This document shows positions 19,695-23,440 of a DNA stretch of 23,440 nt, one piece after another (within the stretch, counting starts at the first letter, position 1; each line of letters begins with the position of its first letter). Both the position numbers and the translations under genes were made by a program. The notes beneath the pieces were generated by a model. It did no database searches. It was given only the letters and a program-made list of their open reading frames with translations, and was not told the origin of the DNA. This stretch comes from Ectocarpus siliculosus (Eukaryota; Sar; Phaeophyceae; Ectocarpales; Ectocarpaceae). Where the stretch lies: the NCBI GenBank assembly GCA_000310025.1, contig FN648725.1:30899-54338 (forward strand), in the 5' to 3' direction.

Positions 19695-20204
19695 CTTATT
19701 TTTATGTAGACGTCGCCAGACTCGCATGCCTGCCGCAAACTCCGGCATATCCTTCCCTGGCTCTGCCCACAAGGGCTTGTTGGTGCACGATGGTTCTCCG
19801 CAGCGCGGTGCTGCTGCAGGGTTCTCAGCAGTAGCCGCGCTCAGGGTGTTGGTGGTTGGCGGGAGAGCTGCCTTTTCGGGTGTGGGTGTGGGTGCTGCGG
19901 GATTCTCAGCAGTAGGTTCTGCTTCGCAGGTTTCAGCGGCACCCGCGGTGGCAGGCGCAGCCGGTGCTGTGGGAGTCTCAGTAGCAGTAGATTCTATTGA
20001 GCGGGCCTCAGCAGTACGTGCGGTGTCATGTGCGGCTGCTGAGGGAGTCGTCCGAGCAGCCCCACGTTCCCCCGGGGCGGGTGGAAAGAAGGACGCTATG
20101 GAGCGTGGGGCCTCCGCTGGAGTCTTACCCACTGCAGTCTGAGCCGCGGGGCTTTCAGCAGGGTTGCTAACTGCACCACCCTCCACGACATTGTCCGCCT
20201 CCAT
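19695..20204 (-). CDS. Ala/Pro-rich ORF at the right end of the pogo element (accessory protein or transposase 5' exon)
   Basis: An ATG at 20204, 243 bp inside the right end, opens a 170-codon frame to a possible donor AAG|GTGTGC at 19694; without splicing it runs to 19605. The middle (residues 40-130) is low-complexity Ala/Pro/Thr/Glu with recurring TAENPAA. The last 35 residues are different: RCGEPSCTNKPLW, then FAAGMRVWRRLHKNK. Residues 35-40 (SIASFF) resemble a PCNA-interacting PIP box without the leading Gln. The position and strand suit a first exon of the transposase, but the acceptor at 19104 requires phase 2 while this donor gives phase 0. A donor two bases later (GTGCGC) would restore phase. 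It could equally be a separate accessory gene. The complementary strand is open over the same span and is treated as a shadow. Confidence 0.5.
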
Positions 20205-20422
20205 GGCTCTTGCGAGCAGGTGGTGTGGTCGTGATCTCTGTCCTCACGTTGTCACACCGTGTGATAAGCAGGGGCTCCGTCGATTTAATGCGGGCCAACT
20301 TCAGGGGGTGTGGTATCTTATGTCACCGTGTGATAAAATGACGTTTTTTGGGGGGCTGAAAAAAATAGCACACGGGTGTGGTATTGTGTACGTTTTCTGA
20401 GGGGGTGTGGTATCTAATGAAA

Positions 20423-20447
20423 GTGTGATATCTTATGCAACCTACGG
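20423..20447 (-). repeat. Right terminal inverted repeat
   Basis: The inverted copy of 16070-16094 with a single mismatch; TA follows at 20448-20449. Because the bases shared on both sides read GTAC around the junction, a GTAC duplication cannot be excluded from one insertion alone. Confidence 0.93.
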
Positions 20448-20450
20448 TAC

Positions 20451-20735
20451 TTACTTATAGTCCAGTTTTGGGGACGCAATATACAAAAAAAAACGAGTAT
20501 AGTCTATTCCTAAAGAAAAAAATAAAAACATGAAGTGTAGAACGATGATGTCTTGGACGAAGCTGGCGTCATAATGGTATGTCGACGAAGAAAGATGTGA
20601 AGTCACGACGTCGTGTGGAGTCGAGATGCACCTGATGGCAAGAAGCGTGGAGGAGGAGGTGGTGGAGGTGGAGGAAGGAGGAGTAAAGGAGGAGTAAAAG
20701 GAAGGGCGACCAAGCAAGCACGGTGAATATGACTG
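20451..20735. other. Spacer between the transposon and the LINE coding remnant
   Basis: It contains A-runs (20486-20527) and a purine-rich GGA/GGT tract (20645-20705). It may be the 5' untranslated part of the LINE or the pre-insertion flank. No coding feature is supported. CAGTTTTGGGGACGCAATA at 20463-20481 nearly repeats 3008-3026. Confidence 0.4.
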
Positions 20736-21848
20736 ATGGATGACGGTGGTAACAATGTTAGGGACGTGACTCATCCTACCCTCTGCGTTCTTTATGGCAC
20801 GCCCACCCGTAGCCAAGAGACGTGGGAACTGAAGGATGGGGACGTGGTAAGCAAACTAGGGAAATACCGGTGGGTAGGGAAGGCAAGGAAGGGCTTAGAC
20901 CCGAAGAAAAGGGGGGAGGGGGGAGTCGGATTCCTGGTCAAGGAACACTTGTTTGACGTGGTGGAAGTAGTGGTGAAAACGGAGTTCGAGGAAAGCCTAT
21001 GGCTTGAGATACCTGGAGAGCGGGGTGAGAAAGATTTGTTTGTAGGGAACGTATACGTCCCACCGTCGTCGAAGAAAGTCGCAAGCAAGGCGCAGGAGAA
21101 CTTCGGACAAATTGGGGAAGATGTCCAGAGGTTCAGTAGGAAGGGAGAAGTTGTCATGGTGGGCGATTTCAACTCCAGAGTAGGGAAAGCTTGCAGTAGA
21201 GGACAGGCGATCGGGCAGCACGGAGAAGACAAAGTGAATGACAACGGAGTGAGGATGCTTGAATTCTTGGGAAGCAACGAGCTGATGGTGTTGAACGGTA
21301 GGAGGGAATGCGATAAGCCGGAGTTCACCAGGCATAGGGCAGTTTGCAATGAATACTCGATCCTCGACTCCATCCTGGTAGATAGGGGGAGCACACAGGT
21401 CCCAGAGCTGCACGTAAGTGCGATAGATATAGGTTCGACCGACTATTTCCTCATATGGGCAAGCATCGATCGATCTAGAAAGACGGAGAGTAAGAAACAG
21501 AGGAAAGTGGTCCGGTGGAAAGTAGAGCGTTTGGGAGACGAGGGGACACGGGATGAATTCCAGAAAGGACTGGCTGGTAGTGTAGAACCCTTCAGGAAAC
21601 TGCTGAGAAGCGTCGAAGACGGACAGGCAGACGTACAAGCAGCAGGGGACAGGGTGATTGAAGGATGGGAGTCCATAGTGAACATAACGGCAGAGAGAGT
21701 AGTGGGAAAGAAGGTGGTACGATGTGGGGTATCGGTTAAGTGGTGGGATGACGAGCTGAAAGAAGAAATAGGGGAACGTAGAGAAGTCTTCAAGCAGTAC
21801 CTGTACCTGAGTGTTGGGAACAGTACAGGGCCACGAGGAAACAGGTGA
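20736..21848 (+). pseudogene. LINE endonuclease domain (exonuclease-endonuclease-phosphatase fold), 5'-truncated
   Basis: The endonuclease nicks target DNA to prime reverse transcription. Visible motifs, counted from the ATG at 20736: SQETW (26-30, with the metal-binding Glu), GGVGFLV (62-68), VGNVYVPPS (103-111), VVMVGDFNSRVG (139-150, with catalytic Asp and Asn), ILDSILV (209-215) and STDYFL (234-239). The last normally reads S-D-H, so the catalytic His is replaced by Tyr. The expected N-terminal strand with its conserved Asn is absent; residues 1-20 do not look like the family. From about 21815 the homologous frame shifts (a QYRATRKQVKG segment is in another frame) and the ORF stops at 21848. 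Confidence 0.85.
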
Positions 21849-21871
21849 AGGGACTAGTGAAACAAAAAGAA

Positions 21872-22430
21872 AAAGTGCATTTGGGACGAAGTAGTGCAGA
21901 AGGCCAACGGAGGCCTGGAGGGGAACGCCAAGCAGATGTGGGAAGGGATTAGTGGGATGGTAAAAAAGACCGCGCAAGGGGGGGATACAGGGGTAGCAAC
22001 ATTGCGAGGTGTGAATGGTGGACTAGTCAGCAGTGGGGAAGGAAAAAGGGAAGTTCTAGCAGGACACTACAAGAGACTTGGAGTGCCTTCGGAGAATGAA
22101 GCTTTTGACCAAGTGTTTAAGAAGGAGGTGGACGCATGGGCCCAGGAAGAAGAAGAAACATCGAAGGCAGAGGTTGGGAACATAGAACTAGAAAAGGAGT
22201 TCACTGAGGACGAGGTTGAGGCGTGTGTGAACAAGTTGAAGTGCCACAAAGCAGCAGGGGTGGATGGGATAGTCAACAAGTTCATGAAGTTTGGGGGGAA
22301 GGGGATGATCCAGTTGATGGTACTGCTGTACAACTGGGTGTGGAAAAACGAGTATGCGCCAAGTAGATGGAGCGAAGGAGCGGTTGTGAGCTTGTTTAAG
22401 AAAGGAGTGGGGGATCGAGGAGATTGCAGT
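21872..22430 (+). pseudogene. LINE reverse transcriptase, N-terminal blocks only
   Basis: The frame 21872-22430 contains the pre-RT linker and then FTEDEVEACVNKLKCHKAAG, VDGIVNKFMKFGG, NEYAPSRWSEGAVVSLFKKG and GDRGDCS. These are the opening blocks of a LINE reverse transcriptase up to the point where N-Y-R-G normally follows. There the sequence jumps into the region downstream of the palm in another frame. All motifs that hold the catalytic aspartates are absent, so no polymerase can be made. A short A-rich run (about 21861-21876) marks the frameshift from the upstream connector. Confidence 0.85.
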
Positions 22431-23440
22431 AGTGGACCAGTACACATACCTCGGAGTAGAGATCGCAAACGACTGCTCGTGGAATGCACACATGTCCAAG
22501 GTAGCGGAAAAGGGCAAAGCGCGAGCAGGGAAGCTGCATCCAATACTCGCAAACCGGCACCTCGATACACGCATCAAATTGGCGGTTTTGAAGAGCGTAG
22601 TCGTACCGCCGCTAGAGTACACCGGAGAAGTATGGGACGGAAATAAGGTAGTGAAAGAACTCGAGGCGGCGCAGATAAAAGCAGCGAAAATCATCCTAGG
22701 ATGCTCCAAGCGCGCAAGTAATGCAGCCGTCAGGGCAGAATTGGGGATCCAGTCCCTACGGTCGGGAAGAGACGCAAGGAAGCTGACATGGCAATATCGC
22801 ATGTGCGGGATGGGAGAGGAGAGGTTGCCGAGAATAGTATGGGAGGCGAAGTGGGCAAACAAAAAGCGGGATAGACAACCCACGGAATGGGTCAAGGTTG
22901 TAGAGGACGTATGGAAGGGGTTAGACATCGACGAAGATGAAACGCTGGAAACGGAGGGTCTACAGGGGTTCAAGAAGAAGATATCTCTTGCTTGTGCCGA
23001 GAGAGAAGGTTCAAGGACTACCTGCATGGACCAATGGATGCAGGGACAAAGCTTAAGGTCAAATTCAGGACCGGGGACATAGGCCTTCGAGAACGTCGAC
23101 GAAGACCTAGGACGGTAGACGACGAAGACGACAAGTTCAAATGTGATTGCGGGTTCGAGTGCGAAGACCGTGTTCATGTAGTCGCGGAATGTCCGTGGTA
23201 CGAAGAGGAGAGGGAAGTGTACATGACCGAGCTGGGAAAAATAGAAGGGAGGTACAGGGAGATGTTTGAGGCATGGAATAGAGAGGAGAGGACGGTAGCG
23301 GTACTGGGGAGTAGGAAGTGGTTTGAAAAGGCGGGAAGGGATATCGTTAGGATAGACAGACTAGGGAAGACATTTTTGAGCCACCTTTGGCAAAGTAGGA
23401 AGGAACGATTGGCCATCGGTGATCGGTCCTGTGAATGCTC
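22423..23440 (+). pseudogene. LINE ORF2 C-terminal part (post-palm region and zinc knuckle)
   Basis: The frame from about 22423 reads EEIAVVDQYTYLGVEI, a block that follows the reverse transcriptase palm in LINEs, then LAVLKSVVVPPLEYTGEVWD, QIKAAKIILG and a long helical region. Near 23005 the frame shifts. The following frame encodes FKCDCGFECEDRVHVVAECP (23136-23195), a Cys-Cys-Cys-His-Cys arrangement typical of the C-terminal knuckle of these elements, which is thought to bind nucleic acid. No stop occurs in that frame before the window ends at 23440. Confidence 0.85.

Larger units (their letters stand above)
16070..20447 (-). mobile_element. Complete pogo/Tigger-like DNA transposon, 4,378 bp
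   Basis: The ends are a perfect 19-bp inverted repeat, CCGTAGGTTGCATAAGATA at the left (16070-16088) and its reverse complement at the right (20429-20447). It extends to 25 bp with one mismatch. TA flanks both sides (16068-16069 and 20448-20449), the target choice expected of Tc1/mariner/pogo elements. All recognised genes run leftward: an Ala/Pro-rich ORF (20204-19695) and a transposase (19103-16910). Both ends carry GTGTGATA repeats, densest at the left. The transposase frame is intact apart from a clean GT-AG intron and the termini are undecayed, so the copy is probably young and may be functional. At 4.4 kb it is larger than typical pogo elements. Confidence 0.9.
20736..23440 (+). mobile_element. 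Degenerate, internally deleted LINE retrotransposon, runs off the window
   Basis: In order the strand encodes an apurinic-like endonuclease, a connector, the first blocks of a reverse transcriptase, the region that follows the reverse transcriptase palm, and a Cys/His knuckle. This is the plan of non-LTR retrotransposon ORF2. The 5' part of the endonuclease is absent or unrecognisable, which suggests 5' truncation. The palm with its catalytic aspartates is missing, and the reading frame changes near 21815, 21872, 22425 and 23005. The element is therefore dead. No poly-A or tail repeat is seen before the window ends. Confidence 0.88.

Noticed and set aside
19639-20142. 167-residue plus-strand frame rich in Ala, Gly and Val
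   Set aside because: Antisense shadow of the Ala/Pro-rich minus-strand ORF; GC-rich repeats keep both strands open.
20997-21977. 326-residue minus-strand frame
   Set aside because: Antisense to the LINE endonuclease, whose motifs are on the plus strand.
22188-23177. 329-residue minus-strand frame
   Set aside because: Antisense to the LINE C-terminal region and spans its deletion junction.
1-23440. tRNA, rRNA or riboswitch genes
   Set aside because: No cloverleaf with a proper T-loop and acceptor stem, and no rRNA-like conserved block, could be found by eye.

Overview
The window looks like nuclear DNA of an intron-rich eukaryote, most likely a photosynthetic stramenopile, with a brown alga as best guess. 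The reasons are: (i) genes broken by GT-AG introns of about 100 to 1,600 nt; (ii) a methionine sulfoxide reductase B (MsrB) gene whose 5' exon encodes an ASAFVP-type plastid targeting motif; (iii) CAG microsatellite and homopolymer-rich spacers; (iv) abundant pogo-type and LINE-type mobile DNA. There are no bacterial operons, no CRISPR array, and no tRNA or rRNA that I can see.

Layout. Positions 1-3150 hold no gene I can support. At 3153-3753 (minus) there is a small two-exon gene model with a poly-Ala tract and one hydrophobic segment. Positions 4274-4506 carry an eroded short relative of the pogo element found further right. At 5046-5905 (minus) four exons of consistent phase form a gene of unknown function. 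Positions 6455-6660 are a degenerate AGGTTG-rich repeat. From 7093 to 11759 (plus) lies the best host gene in the window, a five-exon msrB with large introns; its first exon, carrying the signal peptide, was not found. Positions 11760-16060 are mostly non-coding, with a second copy of the AGGTTG repeat, a perfect 15-bp hairpin and a few weak minus-strand exon candidates.

The right third is mobile DNA. A complete-looking 4,378-bp pogo/Tigger-like DNA transposon (16070-20447) has 19-bp perfect terminal inverted repeats, TA at both flanks, repeat-rich subterminal regions, a transposase gene with one clear intron and a D279/D414/D450 triad, and an extra Ala/Pro-rich ORF near the right end. Immediately beyond it, 20.7 kb to the end of the window is a degenerate LINE. 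It has an endonuclease domain, the start and the far end of the reverse transcriptase region, and a zinc-knuckle tail, but the catalytic reverse transcriptase core is missing and several frameshifts are present.

Nothing links the host genes into a pathway. The msrB product would repair methionine-R-sulfoxide, probably in the plastid. The pogo element supplies its own transposase, and the short copy at 4.3 kb may be a past substrate of the same family.
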